Shown: positions 35,479 to 44,423, counted from the first letter of the stretch. The stretch is 64,000 bases of DNA from Paenibacillus roseus (GCF_016424485.1 NZ_JAELUP010000001.1:124001-188000); one strand, 5' to 3'. Translations and numbers: made by a program. The notes: generated by a model from the sequence alone, not told the origin.

Positions 35479-36216
35479 ATGAAACAGCAAAAAGGTGTCG
35501 GACGTATGTGGCATTTGTATAAAATGGGTGGAATTACGCCTGCAATCGCCTCAATGATGGGCTCCCAAAATGCACAGCAAATGGCTTTTATCCGGTCCGT
35601 AAGCAAAGAGCAGCGGAAACAGTCGGTATTGGATACTCCTCTGAAGGAACTGGAGATCGTGGTCTTCGATTTGGAGACAACAGGCTTTTATCCATACAAT
35701 GGAGATGAGATTATATCCGCGGGGGGGATTATTGTTCGTGGCCATGAACCGCTGGATGAACGCCGCGTCTTCTACAGTCTGGTTAATCCCCGGCGCAAAG
35801 TTCCGCGACATATTACATCATTGACTGGCATCACGAATGAAATGGCTCAGGATGCGCCGGATTTAATGCAAGTGCTGCATGATTTTATGGAGTTCATTGG
35901 CAAAAGAGTGCTTATTGCTCATGGCAGCGGCCATGACAAGCAATTCCTGAATGCAGCGCTGTGGCGGACATCCAAGGTGAATTTGACCCATCGATTGCTG
36001 GATACGATGATGGTTGCCAAGTGGCTGGAGCCGAAGCGCGAAACGTACGGGCTTGATGAACTGCTGGAGAGTGCAGGAATTCCTGTGACAGAGAGGCATC
36101 ATGCGCTTCAGGATTCCATTATGACGGCGCAGCTGTGGCAAACCTATCTGAAGGAAATTATGTCAAGAAATATTACGACACTGGCTGATTTGTATGCGTA
36201 CCTGAGCAAGCATTAG
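35479..36216 (+). CDS. DEDDh 3'-5' exonuclease (DNA polymerase III epsilon-like)
   Basis: 245-aa exonuclease domain protein. ExoI motif FDLETTG (D64, E66), ExoII around IAHGSGHDKQF and ExoIII HHALQDSIMTA (with the catalytic His and Asp) are intact. About 55 residues precede the domain. It may process nucleic acids or nucleotides; in many genomes this family sits beside DUF294 genes as it does here. GGAGG lies upstream of the ATG. A terminator follows. Confidence 0.87.
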   Translation: MKQQKGVGRMWHLYKMGGITPAIASMMGSQNAQQMAFIRSVSKEQRKQSVLDTPLKELEIVVFDLETTGFYPYNGDEIISAGGIIVRGHEPLDERRVFYSLVNPRRKVPRHITSLTGITNEMAQDAPDLMQVLHDFMEFIGKRVLIAHGSGHDKQFLNAALWRTSKVNLTHRLLDTMMVAKWLEPKRETYGLDELLESAGIPVTERHHALQDSIMTAQLWQTYLKEIMSRNITTLADLYAYLSKH

Positions 36217-36226
36217 CTATCGTTCG

Positions 36227-36278
36227 AGAGTGTTCACAAGTCCTAAGATATAAAGGGGCTTGCGGGCGCTCTTTTTTT
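36227..36278 (+). terminator. Terminator after the exonuclease gene
   Basis: Long 17-position stem with several G-U pairs and one mismatch (36227-36243 with 36255-36272), followed by seven T. Confidence 0.8.
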
Positions 36279-36410
36279 ATTATAAGCATTTATAAATAAG
36301 GCAAAATAATCAGTTTCCAGTTCAAACAGTTCGATAAATGCCCGACAAAAGGTATGAAAATGTTTGCAATTACCGAAAATAATAGTTAATAACCGCGGTG
36401 GGAGAATTGC

Positions 36411-36515
36411 ATGAGAAAATTGTTCACCATCCGATCACATTCTTCTTATTTCTTCTGCTGTTGTCTACCTACCAGCTTGAGCTTCAATTCTAACCCGTGC
36501 TATTATGAAGTCTAA
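36411..36515 (+). other. Possible 34-codon leader ORF with three consecutive Cys codons
   Basis: ATG 36411 follows GGGAG by 7 bases. The ORF includes FFCCCLP and ends at TAA 36513-36515, overlapping the ribosome binding site AAAGGAG of the next gene. It could be a leader peptide or chance. The predicted promoter at 36477-36506 would start inside it, which argues against translation from that transcript. Confidence 0.25.
36477..36506 (+). promoter_or_regulatory. Predicted promoter of the ResA-like gene
   Basis: TTGAGC at 36477-36482, 18-base spacer, TATTAT at 36501-36506; transcription would start close to the ribosome binding site. Confidence 0.35.
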
Positions 36516-36531
36516 AGGAGCGATTGAATGT

Positions 36532-37089
36532 ATGAAAAAGATTGGGATCATTGTCGCGGCCTGCGTTTTTTTGATTTTCGGCTACTTTTTTCTGAACGAT
36601 AAACAGACAAATCAAGTATTCTCCTCTGTACAGGGAACTCAGGAGGCGCTGCCAAAGCCTGGCTATCTGGCGCCGCCCATGGAATTGCCGGCTCTTGATG
36701 AACAGAATTATGCCGTTGGGGATCGGAGAGACAAGCTGCTGCTGTTGAACTTCTGGGCTTCGTGGTGCGGACCTTGCGAGTTGGAAGCGCCTGATTTGGT
36801 TGAACTTTCCAAGAAGTATGAGACGAAGATGGACGTATATGGGGTAAATGCCACTTCTTACGACAGAGAGCGGCAGGCGAGACAGTTTGTAGAGGATTTT
36901 GAACTGAATTTCCCGATTTTGATGGACCGTGACGGAGTTGCGACCAAGCTGTACAAAGTAACAACGTTCCCGACCACACTATTGATTGATCAAAATGGAG
37001 TTGTTCAGGAACGAATTCTCGGCGTCATTCCGCGGGAACAATGGGAGAAGCGGATTGATGCTCTGCTCGATAAGCCGGATGCAAGGTGA
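36532..37089 (+). CDS. TlpA/ResA-like thiol-disulfide oxidoreductase
   Basis: 185-aa membrane-anchored thioredoxin-fold protein. One N-terminal helix (residues about 4-21) anchors it outside the cell, and the redox site is WCGPC (C79, C82). The extra region before the active site and the cis-Pro segment TTFPTTLLI match the ResA/TlpA group, which reduces disulfides, for example in cytochrome c maturation. No cytochrome genes are adjacent. ATG 36532 follows AAAGGAG by 11 bases. Confidence 0.9.
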   Translation: MKKIGIIVAACVFLIFGYFFLNDKQTNQVFSSVQGTQEALPKPGYLAPPMELPALDEQNYAVGDRRDKLLLLNFWASWCGPCELEAPDLVELSKKYETKMDVYGVNATSYDRERQARQFVEDFELNFPILMDRDGVATKLYKVTTFPTTLLIDQNGVVQERILGVIPREQWEKRIDALLDKPDAR

Positions 37090-37114
37090 TGCCTTAGTAA
37101 ACGTTATTACTAAC

Positions 37115-37172
37115 AACAAAACAACCTTCAAATTGCTGTTCAGTTTTTCAGCGCTTTGAAGGTTGTTTTGTT
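37115..37172 (+). terminator. Terminator after the ResA-like gene
   Basis: Perfect 18-bp stem (37115-37132 with 37155-37172) whose 3' arm ends in GTTTTGTT. Confidence 0.85.
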
Positions 37173-37200
37173 ATAAAAAGTTGAACAAATGAACAGGAAC

Positions 37201-37287
37201 AACAGCGATCGGAAGAACCTTTCACACGCAGGCTTTGCCTGACTTTCTTTCGTTCAACTTATATAGCAGAGCTTTCGTGAAAGGTTC
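37201..37287. repeat. Intergenic repeat related to R2, with an 11-bp inverted repeat
   Basis: AACAGCGATCGGAAGAA at 37201-37217 is identical to 40617-40633, and the following bases are similar. GAACCTTTCAC (37215-37225) pairs with GTGAAAGGTTC (37277-37287). CTTTCGTTCAACTT near 37246-37260 recurs near 44573-44587. It lies downstream of cimA (minus strand) and may form part of its 3' region. Confidence 0.5.
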
Positions 37288-37329
37288 CACGGTTCGCTTG
37301 GCGAATGCGGACTGTTTGGTTCATCAAAC

Positions 37330-38943
37330 CTAATGATTAATCAGTCCGAGGCGTTCGCGCTGATCGTTGCCGGAATTCTCTTGTTTTGCAGAGTTGAGAA
37401 GCGCATAGCGGATGCTGTCTACAAGCGCTTGCCAGCTTGCTTCAATGATATTGCTGGAGACGCCGACGGTGCTCCATGTATTATTGAAGTCTGTGGACTC
37501 AATCAGAACCCGAACCTTGGCTGCAGTCGCATCAATCTCATCGAAGACCCGAACCTTGTAATCAGAGAGATGAACATCCATGATTCTTGGATAAAATTGA
37601 ACCAGCGCCTTGCGCAGCGCATTATCGAGCGCATTGACCGGACCGTTGCCTTCTGCAGCGGTGTAGACGGTCTCGCCATCGACATTAATTTTGACAATCG
37701 CTTCGGACACCATTTTTCCGTTGCTTTTCTCAACGAGCATTTTGAAGGATTCAAGCTTGAAAATTTCCTTATATTCACCAAACGCTTCCCGGAGCAGCAG
37801 TTCAAGGGATGCATCGGCCCCTTCAAATTGATAGCCTTGGTGTTCCAACTCTTTGATTTTATCAATAATTTGTTTGGTCTTCTCGTTGTTCGAATGAATA
37901 TCCAGTCCAAGCTCCTGCGCCTTGGAGATAATATTGCTCTGTCCGGCCAGCTCCGAAACGAGAATCCGCTGCTTGTTCCCCACAAGCTCAGGCGCGATAT
38001 GCTCATAGGTCTTGGAATCCTTCAAAATAGCGGAAACGTGGATGCCGCCTTTATGAGCAAACGCGGCGTTGCCGACATAGGCCTGATTGACCGGCATGTG
38101 AACGTTGGCAATTTCGCTTACGTAACGGGCAACATTGGTAAGCTGGACAAGCTGCTCGGTTTCAATACATTGGTAATTCATCTTAATCTGCAAATTCGGA
38201 ATGATGGAGCACAGGTTGGCGTTGCCGCACCGCTCGCCGTAGCCATTAATCGTACCTTGAACTTGACGGGCTCCTGCGCTTACCGCGGCTAATGTATTGG
38301 CAACCGCCAGCTCGCAGTCATTATGTGTATGAATCCCGATGGGAGCGGTCAGCTCCTGCCGCACACGGGTAACGATCTCCTGGATTTCCCCAGGCAGCGT
38401 ACCCCCATTTGTATCACAAAGCACGATCCAGTCTGCTCCTGCATCCTGCGCGCTGCGCAGGGCGGCAATGGCATATTCCGGATTATGCTTGTAGCCGTCG
38501 AAGAAGTGCTCCGCGTCATAAATTGCTTCCATTCCATTACGCTTGAGGAATGCGAAAGAATCGGCAATCATGGAGAGGTTCTCTTCCAATGTGGTCTGGA
38601 GAGCAGTATGGACATGGAAATCCCATGATTTTCCGACCAGCGTTGCCGCAGGCACACCTGATTCCACAATGCGCAGCAGGCTTGCATCATGCTCGGCAAT
38701 GCTGTTTTTGCGCCGGGTGCTGCCAAAAGCCGTAATTTTGGCTCGAAGCTGCAAGGATTTGACCCGTTTGAAAAACTCAATGTCCTTGCTGTTGCTTCCC
38801 GGATTGCCTCCCTCAATATAATGAACGCCTAGCGTGTCCAGCTTTTGGGCGATTTTGATTTTGTCATCGGCTGACAAACTGATACCTTCGCCCTGTGTGC
38901 CGTCACGCAGAGTCGTATCGAAAATGGAGATTTGTTGTGTCAT
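37330..38943 (-). CDS. cimA: Citramalate synthase
   Basis: Condenses acetyl-CoA with pyruvate to (R)-citramalate, an alternative route toward 2-oxobutyrate and isoleucine. 537 aa: HMGL-like TIM barrel with DTTLRDGTQGEG (residues about 9-20) and the metal-binding HTHNDCELAVAN, followed by the C-terminal LeuA dimer/regulatory domain. The length and EGGNPGSN segment are typical of the CimA branch rather than LeuA. ATG 38943 is chosen from AGGAAAGGAAG; an upstream 10-codon extension lacks a site. Monocistronic. Confidence 0.92.
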   Translation of the reverse strand: MTQQISIFDTTLRDGTQGEGISLSADDKIKIAQKLDTLGVHYIEGGNPGSNSKDIEFFKRVKSLQLRAKITAFGSTRRKNSIAEHDASLLRIVESGVPAATLVGKSWDFHVHTALQTTLEENLSMIADSFAFLKRNGMEAIYDAEHFFDGYKHNPEYAIAALRSAQDAGADWIVLCDTNGGTLPGEIQEIVTRVRQELTAPIGIHTHNDCELAVANTLAAVSAGARQVQGTINGYGERCGNANLCSIIPNLQIKMNYQCIETEQLVQLTNVARYVSEIANVHMPVNQAYVGNAAFAHKGGIHVSAILKDSKTYEHIAPELVGNKQRILVSELAGQSNIISKAQELGLDIHSNNEKTKQIIDKIKELEHQGYQFEGADASLELLLREAFGEYKEIFKLESFKMLVEKSNGKMVSEAIVKINVDGETVYTAAEGNGPVNALDNALRKALVQFYPRIMDVHLSDYKVRVFDEIDATAAKVRVLIESTDFNNTWSTVGVSSNIIEASWQALVDSIRYALLNSAKQENSGNDQRERLGLINH

Positions 38944-39129
38944 CGGGACGCTTCCTTTCCTGAATGCTATCATTGACCGGCTTCATAACCATGAACGAAG
39001 TCATAATTTCTTATTATAACATGGAGCAACTTCATATGGGTAGCCTAAAACTTGTCTGGTTACCGCAAAGTTATTTTTGAATGAAAAGATATGTCCGGCA
39101 TAGCTTTTCTGGCCAAATTGGACAGAACA

Positions 39130-39171
39130 AAGCCCTGCCTGACATCCAAGTAAGGGAATCAGGCAGGGCTT
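39130..39171 (-). terminator. Terminator of the GntR gene
   Basis: Perfect 13-bp stem AAGCCCTGCCTGA/TCAGGCAGGGCTT (39130-39142 with 39159-39171), followed by TTG on the minus strand. Confidence 0.75.
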
Positions 39172-39182
39172 CGGTCATGAAT

Positions 39183-39827
39183 TTACAGCATTTCGTTGTC
39201 AATGATGCGCCAGTGATACTTGAGAATCGCTTCAAGCTTTTCTTTGTCTTTTGTTTTAAAGTATTCAATGATTTGGCGATGCTCGGTATTGACCTCATTT
39301 AATACAAGTGCAAGCTTGTTGTTGTCTTTGCTCAAATAGGATTGGCGGATGAAGCTGTTTTTCAGCGAATCCAGCATTTCAATCACGTTGGGGTTATCAC
39401 ATTGGCGAATATAAACGTTGTGAAATTTATATTGGTCCTTATAATAATCGGAAAATTCAAACTGGCTGATATCGTTTTGAATCTTATCCACAATCGCTTC
39501 CATTTCCTTAATATCCTGGTCCGTCAGATTGTCTGCCGCAAGTGTAGCTGCAAGAGCGTCAAGGGCGCCTATAATCTGTGAGGCGTTGAGCTTCTCCTTG
39601 CTGTCGAACGGCTTGACAATAAAACCTCGGCGGGGGATATAATCCAGCAGATTGTCAGAAGAAAGCTGAAATAGCGCCTCGCGGGTAGGTGTCCGGCTTA
39701 TATCCAGCTTTTTGCAAATTTCCGCTTCGTTGATCTTCTGATTGGGAAGCAGCGTTCCATCCTGAATTTTTTGAGCAATGTAATCGTAGACATGATCTTT
39801 GAGAGATTGATATTTTGGCGCTTGCAT
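39183..39827 (-). CDS. GntR/FadR-family regulator (FCD domain)
   Basis: 214-aa transcription factor. N-terminal winged helix with ISRTPTREALFQLSSDNLL (about residues 44-62), C-terminal all-helical FCD ligand domain that commonly binds small organic acids via His/Asp residues. The ligand is unknown. It is divergent from the amino acid ABC operon 0.9 kb away. The N(y)GT-N(x)-AC-N(y)-type palindromes near its own upstream region (39920-39929) and near 40407 and 44481 are candidate operators. Confidence 0.9.
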   Translation of the reverse strand: MQAPKYQSLKDHVYDYIAQKIQDGTLLPNQKINEAEICKKLDISRTPTREALFQLSSDNLLDYIPRRGFIVKPFDSKEKLNASQIIGALDALAATLAADNLTDQDIKEMEAIVDKIQNDISQFEFSDYYKDQYKFHNVYIRQCDNPNVIEMLDSLKNSFIRQSYLSKDNNKLALVLNEVNTEHRQIIEYFKTKDKEKLEAILKYHWRIIDNEML

Positions 39828-40340
39828 GCCGGATTCCCCTTTCGCAAACTTGAATTGCTAAATTATAGAAAGCGCGTCCAAATCAATTAGCTGTTTACAT
39901 TGACTATTGCTCGTCGTGTAGTGTACACTTTTGGTTGCAAGTGTTCTATGCCGCTCTCTATTGGATCACGCGAATTCAATTCTTCCTTGTGGTCTTACAG
40001 GTCATATAAGCAGAATGAAGCGCATGTGTGTATGCTTCATACACGATTTTGCATAAATCGATCAAAATTCTTATTCAGCTTCATTCAAGTAAATGGAGTC
40101 CATTTTCCTTGTCGTTTCAAGTGTTTTTCCTATTTGGAAATCCCCGGCGGGTTGAAAATGGATCGTATAGGTATGGTGATTAATGAATAATAATTAACGA
40201 AAGTAATTCTTTATCCATGTTTACATCTTATCACTGGAACTCCTGTTGTACAAGATGGAGTTGAATTTATTATGTTAGATTTATGTTAGGCGGATAACAC
40301 GAACAGGCAAATTACAAGGAAGTGCATTCGAAAAAACCAG

Positions 40341-40369
40341 TTGTTGATCACTATTCATGATGTTATAAT
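40341..40369 (+). promoter_or_regulatory. Predicted promoter of the amino acid ABC operon
   Basis: TTGTTG at 40341-40346, 17-base spacer, perfect TATAAT at 40364-40369. The transcript would carry a leader of about 360 nt that includes the R2 repeat. The -35 match is weak. Confidence 0.4.
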
Positions 40370-40406
40370 AAGTGACATAAAAATGGGATGCTTGCATAAT
40401 TTAATG

Positions 40407-40418
40407 TATATTGTATAC
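40407..40418. promoter_or_regulatory. Putative operator TATATTGTATAC, copy 1
   Basis: Twelve bases identical to 44481-44492, containing the GTATAC palindrome. It starts 37 bases after the -10 of the predicted ABC promoter. Fits the general GntR-family site pattern; binding is inferred. Confidence 0.35.
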
Positions 40419-40491
40419 GAAGTTGGAAGGATATATGACGCTATATGTTTTTGCAATTTGTAGTATGGCCTAAAAAATATGGCTCAATCTA

Positions 40492-40684
40492 AAAATTAGT
40501 GGTTGACATCGAGGAGGGAGCAGCGAAGGGGCAGAGGAATTGTGGAGAAACGAACGTGGTCGCCTTTAAGCCCGATTCCCCCTGCTAGCCTCTATCCTAT
40601 AAAGCAATCGGGCTTTAACAGCGATCGGAAGAATCCTCTGCCACGCAGCGTTCCCTCCTTATCTAGAGGGCAACCACTAATTTT
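40492..40684. repeat. Palindromic dispersed repeat R2, full copy (MITE-like)
   Basis: 193-bp element with perfect 14-bp terminal inverted repeats (AAAATTAGTGGTTG, 40492-40505 and 40671-40684). The arms continue as an imperfect inverted repeat, and an inner hairpin of about 10 bp (AAGCCCGATT/AATCGGGCTT) surrounds the centre. No ORF of note. Partial copies occur at 44281-44344, 50078-50125, 55780-55810, 32672-32690 and 37201-37230. Confidence 0.75.
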
Positions 40685-40739
40685 GGTTTTGATCCAATAA
40701 ATATATAAAAATATTAAAAAAGCGGGAGAGATGAAGATA

Positions 40740-41546
40740 ATGAAGAAACTTTTGATTTTGGCAGTCATGCTCACAACGGTGCTTGCAGGTTGCGGGCAGA
40801 AGGATAATAGCACAGGGACCACGAATAATTCACAAGGCGCATCTGGCAATAAAGGGACTTTGACCGTTGGTACTAGTGCTGATTTTGCGCCATATGAATT
40901 CCATAAAATAATCGATGGTAAAGATACGATTGTCGGCTTTGACATTGAAATTGCCAAAGAAATAGCAAAAGATGCGGAAGCTGAACTGAAAATCGAAGAT
41001 ATGGATTTTGACAGCTTGTTGATGGCGCTCGATACCGGCAAGCTTGATTTTGTAATCTCCGGCATGAACCCGACTGCAGAGCGCAGGGAGTCTGTTGACT
41101 TCTCCGATATTTACTATGTGGGCGAGCAAAGTGTACTGGTGAAAAAGGATGCTGTCGGCAATTTCAACTCCTATAATGATCTGAAGGGCAAAAAGCTTGG
41201 CGTACAAAAAGGCTCACTGCAAGAAGGAATTGGTCAAGAGGTAGAAGGGGCGCAGCTGACTTCTCTCACCAAGCTTCCTGAACTGATTATGGAGCTGAAA
41301 ACAGGTCGTGTAGACGCTGTTATCGTGGACAAGCCGGTTGCAGAACAATATGCGGCTACTCAGAATGACATCACTATTGCAACAGATGTGAAATTCGATC
41401 TTCCTGAAGATGAGACAGGCTATGCAATTGCCGTAAAGAAAGGCAACCAGGAGCTTCTTGCTAAAATTAATGCTACTATTAAACGGTTGAACGAAAATGG
41501 GGATATTGAGCGCTTCGTAGTTGAGGCAAACGAACTGGTCGAATAA
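40740..41546 (+). CDS. Amino acid ABC transporter substrate-binding lipoprotein
   Basis: 268-aa solute-binding protein of the polar amino acid (family 3) type. Lipobox LAGC with the lipidated cysteine at residue 18, then an Asn/Ser/Gly linker and the bilobal domain with TSADFAPYEF and GFDIEIAKEIAK. It captures a polar amino acid outside the cell; arginine, glutamine or cystine type cannot be decided. ATG 40740 is used because GGGAGAG is 9 bases upstream; ATG 40731 touches that site. First gene of a three-gene importer. Confidence 0.93.
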   Translation: MKKLLILAVMLTTVLAGCGQKDNSTGTTNNSQGASGNKGTLTVGTSADFAPYEFHKIIDGKDTIVGFDIEIAKEIAKDAEAELKIEDMDFDSLLMALDTGKLDFVISGMNPTAERRESVDFSDIYYVGEQSVLVKKDAVGNFNSYNDLKGKKLGVQKGSLQEGIGQEVEGAQLTSLTKLPELIMELKTGRVDAVIVDKPVAEQYAATQNDITIATDVKFDLPEDETGYAIAVKKGNQELLAKINATIKRLNENGDIERFVVEANELVE

Positions 41547-41569
41547 TTTTAGGGACGGAGTAGAAGCTG

Positions 41570-42223
41570 ATGTCGCTGGACTTTTCTTTTATGGCGAAAT
41601 ACTGGGAGATGTTTTTATATGGCGCTTGGGTCACGCTGCAACTGTCGTTCTTCGGCGTACTCTTGGGTACGATATTCGGCATCTTCCTGGCTTTAATGAA
41701 AATTTCGAAGGTATGGGTCCTCAGGGCCCTATCTTCGACTTATATTGAGATTATCCGCGGCACTCCGATGCTTGTTCAAGTATTTATCATTTACTTCGGA
41801 TTAGTGCCTTTTGGTCTGGAATTAACGAAATTTCAGGCCGGAATCGCCGCTCTCACCATCAACAGTGCAGCCTATATGGCGGAGGTCTTCCGAGCGGGCA
41901 TCAATGCAATTGACAAGGGACAGGCTGAGGCGGCCCGGTCGCTGGGGATGTCGCATGGCATGACATTGCGGCATATTATTCTCCCGCAAGCATTCCGCAA
42001 TATGCTGCCTGCAATCGGCAATGAGTTCATTATCATTGTGAAAGATTCTTCTCTGGTCTCTACGATTGGCGCGGCGGAGATTATGTATACAGCCAGAACG
42101 GTACAGGGGGCCGCATTCAAGCCGCTCGAACCGTTGCTGGTGGCTGCGGCCATGTATTTCGTGCTTACGTTTACACTATCCAAGTTGCTCAGCGCTCTTG
42201 AAAGGAGGCTGCAAAAACGATGA
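41570..42223 (+). CDS. Amino acid ABC transporter permease
   Basis: 217-aa HisM-type integral membrane component with five helices. The EAA loop that contacts the ATPase is clear: [20 protein letters not shown] (about residues 125-144). N-terminal segment ([16 protein letters not shown]) is typical. It overlaps the ATPase gene by 4 bases (ATGA), so translation is coupled. Forms the membrane pore for the amino acid captured by the upstream lipoprotein. Confidence 0.94.
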   Translation: MSLDFSFMAKYWEMFLYGAWVTLQLSFFGVLLGTIFGIFLALMKISKVWVLRALSSTYIEIIRGTPMLVQVFIIYFGLVPFGLELTKFQAGIAALTINSAAYMAEVFRAGINAIDKGQAEAARSLGMSHGMTLRHIILPQAFRNMLPAIGNEFIIIVKDSSLVSTIGAAEIMYTARTVQGAAFKPLEPLLVAAAMYFVLTFTLSKLLSALERRLQKR

Positions 42224-42942
42224 TTAGAGTAAGCGGCCTGCGAAAATCCTACGGCAAAAATGAAATTCTCAAAGGCATCGACACCGAGATTACAAAGGGC
42301 GAGGTTGTGGTTGTCATCGGGCCGAGCGGTTCGGGCAAGAGCACGTTTCTGCGCTGTATAAATCGGCTGGAAGAGCCGACGGGCGGACAAATCTGGTTTG
42401 AGGGGCAAGAGTTAACCGAAAAGCAGTCAGACCTGAACAGAATCCGCCAGCGGATGGGAATGGTGTTCCAGCAATTCAATCTGTTTCCGCATATGAGTGT
42501 CATGGAGAACTTGACGCTGGCGCCGCGGAAATTGAAAAACCAGAGTAAGGATCAGGCGAAGAAAATTGCATTGGAATTGCTCAAGTCTGTCGGGCTGGAG
42601 GACAAGGCTTCGGCTTATCCAGACAGTCTCTCGGGCGGGCAGAAACAGCGGATCGCGATTGCCAGAGCGCTGGCAATGGAGCCGGCGATGATCCTGTTTG
42701 ATGAGCCGACATCGGCGCTTGACCCCGAGATGGTCGGCGAGGTGCTGGATGTCATGAAACGGCTGGCCAAAAACGGCATGACAATGGTCATTGTCACCCA
42801 CGAGATGGGATTCGCTCGCGAAGTAGGCGACCGTCTTATTTTTATGGATGGCGGTGTTATAGTAGAAGAAGGCGATCCGCGGGCCATCTTTGAGAACCCG
42901 CAGCATCCTCGGACGAAAGATTTCTTGTCAAAGGTATTGTAA
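42220..42942 (+). CDS. Amino acid ABC transporter ATP-binding protein (GlnQ-like)
   Basis: 240-aa ATPase driving import. Walker [10 protein letters not shown] (residues 34-42), signature LSGGQKQR, Walker [15 protein letters not shown] and H-loop [10 protein letters not shown] are all intact, which is the GlnQ/ArtP/HisP subfamily pattern. Starts inside the end of the permease gene. A terminator follows, ending the importer operon. Confidence 0.95.
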   Translation: MIRVSGLRKSYGKNEILKGIDTEITKGEVVVVIGPSGSGKSTFLRCINRLEEPTGGQIWFEGQELTEKQSDLNRIRQRMGMVFQQFNLFPHMSVMENLTLAPRKLKNQSKDQAKKIALELLKSVGLEDKASAYPDSLSGGQKQRIAIARALAMEPAMILFDEPTSALDPEMVGEVLDVMKRLAKNGMTMVIVTHEMGFAREVGDRLIFMDGGVIVEEGDPRAIFENPQHPRTKDFLSKVL

Positions 42943-42996
42943 AATCCGCTCTGCTTGGCTTTCTGCTCTTAGGGCTATGGGATCGGGAAACAGTTG

Positions 42997-43036
42997 AGAC
43001 ATGCAGGATTTGAATTCAAGTCTGCATGTCTTTTTC
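42997..43036 (+). terminator. Terminator of the amino acid ABC operon
   Basis: 10-bp stem AGACATGCAG/CTGCATGTCT (42997-43006 with 43022-43031), then TTTTTC. Confidence 0.85.
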
Positions 43037-43162
43037 ATGTGCGCCTTTATATGGATACGTGATATGGAATTGCAATTTTGCCGGGAAAAATGTAACGTAA
43101 GTGTAGAAGATTAACTCGTGAAATTTGGATGAAGCTGAGAGATGCAGAAAGGTCGTGTAATT

Positions 43163-44035
43163 GTGACAGCACATGCATTTACGATTAAACCAGACTTTTA
43201 CCAAGCTTTTGAGAACGAAGAGGAACAGATCGCACAATGCAAGGAATGGGGACTGCTGTCGGACAAGGCATCGAAGACAAAAGCCTTTTTCTATAAAGCG
43301 GGCGGCGCAAATCTGGAGTGCAAAATTGTAGGTTTTGTGGATAAACTGACGGCAGTGATTGAATTTGAGAATGGACAGCGGCATTGTATTCATCCTTCGT
43401 ATTTGAAGGAAATGCAGGCAGCCAACTACGGGCAACGATTTTCCGCGCTTGCCGAAGAGATTTCAGCGGAGGGAACGTCTGACTCTAAAAATGCCGGGGA
43501 CATCGCAGATTCCGATAATTCCAGCAATGCGAAAGCTGAAGTGCGGGAAGACAGCAGACCGGTTGAGGAAGTTCAGTTTGAGGAGCTTGCCCCGATTGCA
43601 GACAAAGTTGTGAGCGAGAAGGCATCAGATAACGAGGACTCCGAAGGGCAGGCTGTCGACATATTCGGCAATGTGGAGAATGAAGCCGAAGCGCCGCCTG
43701 TTAAACCCAAGACGAAGAAAGAGAAAAAGCAGAAGCTTCAATTGCCGGAGGAAAAAGTGAAAATGACTGCGACGGTAAAGGAATTTACCAGCGTGCCGAA
43801 TCATTTCACAGAAAGTGAAGATGAGGTTATCATTTATGAGCAGGTTTCAATTGTGGAATCTGAGCTTGAAATCGGTGATGCCTGGTCCAGCTACAGTGCA
43901 ACTTTGAAAAAGCTGGAGCTTGAAGTAGGCGACATCTTGACTTTCGACGCCAAAGTAATCCCCAAAAAGCTGACGAAACACCCTGTCCCTTACAAGATTA
44001 ACAATCCTTCGAAAATACAGAAAGCGGAAGAATGA
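43163..44035 (+). CDS. Unrecognised protein with acidic linker between two folded ends
   Basis: About 290 aa, no family recognised. The N-terminal part (residues about 1-85) looks folded and holds KAFFYKAGGANLECKIVGF and a HCIHPSYL segment. The middle (about 90-190) is low complexity, rich in E, D, S, A and K. The C-terminal ~90 residues again look folded, with beta-rich segments (GDILTFDAKVIPKKL, PVPYKINNPSKI) reminiscent of an OB-type barrel, an impression only. GTG 43163 with AAAGG 10 bases upstream is preferred; ATG 43142 is an alternative. It lies alone between two terminator-like hairpins. Confidence 0.7.
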   Translation: MTAHAFTIKPDFYQAFENEEEQIAQCKEWGLLSDKASKTKAFFYKAGGANLECKIVGFVDKLTAVIEFENGQRHCIHPSYLKEMQAANYGQRFSALAEEISAEGTSDSKNAGDIADSDNSSNAKAEVREDSRPVEEVQFEELAPIADKVVSEKASDNEDSEGQAVDIFGNVENEAEAPPVKPKTKKEKKQKLQLPEEKVKMTATVKEFTSVPNHFTESEDEVIIYEQVSIVESELEIGDAWSSYSATLKKLELEVGDILTFDAKVIPKKLTKHPVPYKINNPSKIQKAEE

Positions 44036-44078
44036 AGGGTTGGGCGGGCATATATTAGTTGGGTATTGCACGAGGAAA

Positions 44079-44123
44079 ACCGTAAACGGCTCTGCCCTCC
44101 AAAGAGGTCAAGCCGTTTACGGT
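44079..44123 (+). terminator. Hairpin after the unrecognised protein gene
   Basis: Perfect 13-bp stem ACCGTAAACGGCT/AGCCGTTTACGGT (44079-44091 with 44111-44123). It has no T-run, so termination is uncertain. Its AGCCGTTTAC arm also occurs in repeat R1. Confidence 0.5.
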
Positions 44124-44280
44124 ACAGAGTATCACATTTGAATCAGACTCATTACTCAAAATCCCCTTTCTATAATCAATCTATGACCTCTCCATTCTCG
44201 CGAGAAAACTTCTCCTTGACCTCCAGAATTCTTCCCTTCTTTGGTTGCGCTCTATTTCCGTACAAATACTAAATTTTAAA

Positions 44281-44344
44281 AGGCTCAAAACCAAAATTAG
44301 TGGTTGACCTCTAGGTGGAGGGACGCTGAGTAGCAGAGGATTCT
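44281..44344. repeat. Dispersed repeat R2, half copy
   Basis: Matches the reverse complement of the right half of 40492-40684: CAAAACCAAAATTAGTGGTTG, then CCTCTAG, GGAGGGA-CGCTG and GCAGAGGATTCT blocks. The opposite terminus is missing. The rest of the 44036-44621 gap is AT-rich and holds the M14/SLH promoter and operator-like sites. Confidence 0.65.
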
Positions 44345-44423
44345 TTTTAAATACATATTATGTAAATTTTATCATATGAATTCACTTACATTAAGAAAAG
44401 ATTAAAATAACATTAAAATATCC

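Larger units (their letters stand above)
39828..40491. other. AT-rich regulatory stretch between the GntR gene and the ABC operon
   Basis: No gene seen. Contents: palindrome AGTGTACACT (39920-39929), a promoter-like pair at 40341-40369, and the element TATATTGTATAC (40407-40418), which recurs at 44481-44492. The following 200 bases are a palindromic repeat. Confidence 0.5.

Noticed and set aside
39828..40491. CRISPR or tandem repeat array
   Set aside because: No regularly spaced repeats here or elsewhere in the window.
40200..40740. Riboswitch or T-box in the ABC operon leader
   Set aside because: The only strong structure is the palindromic repeat; no T-box or known aptamer motif is visible.
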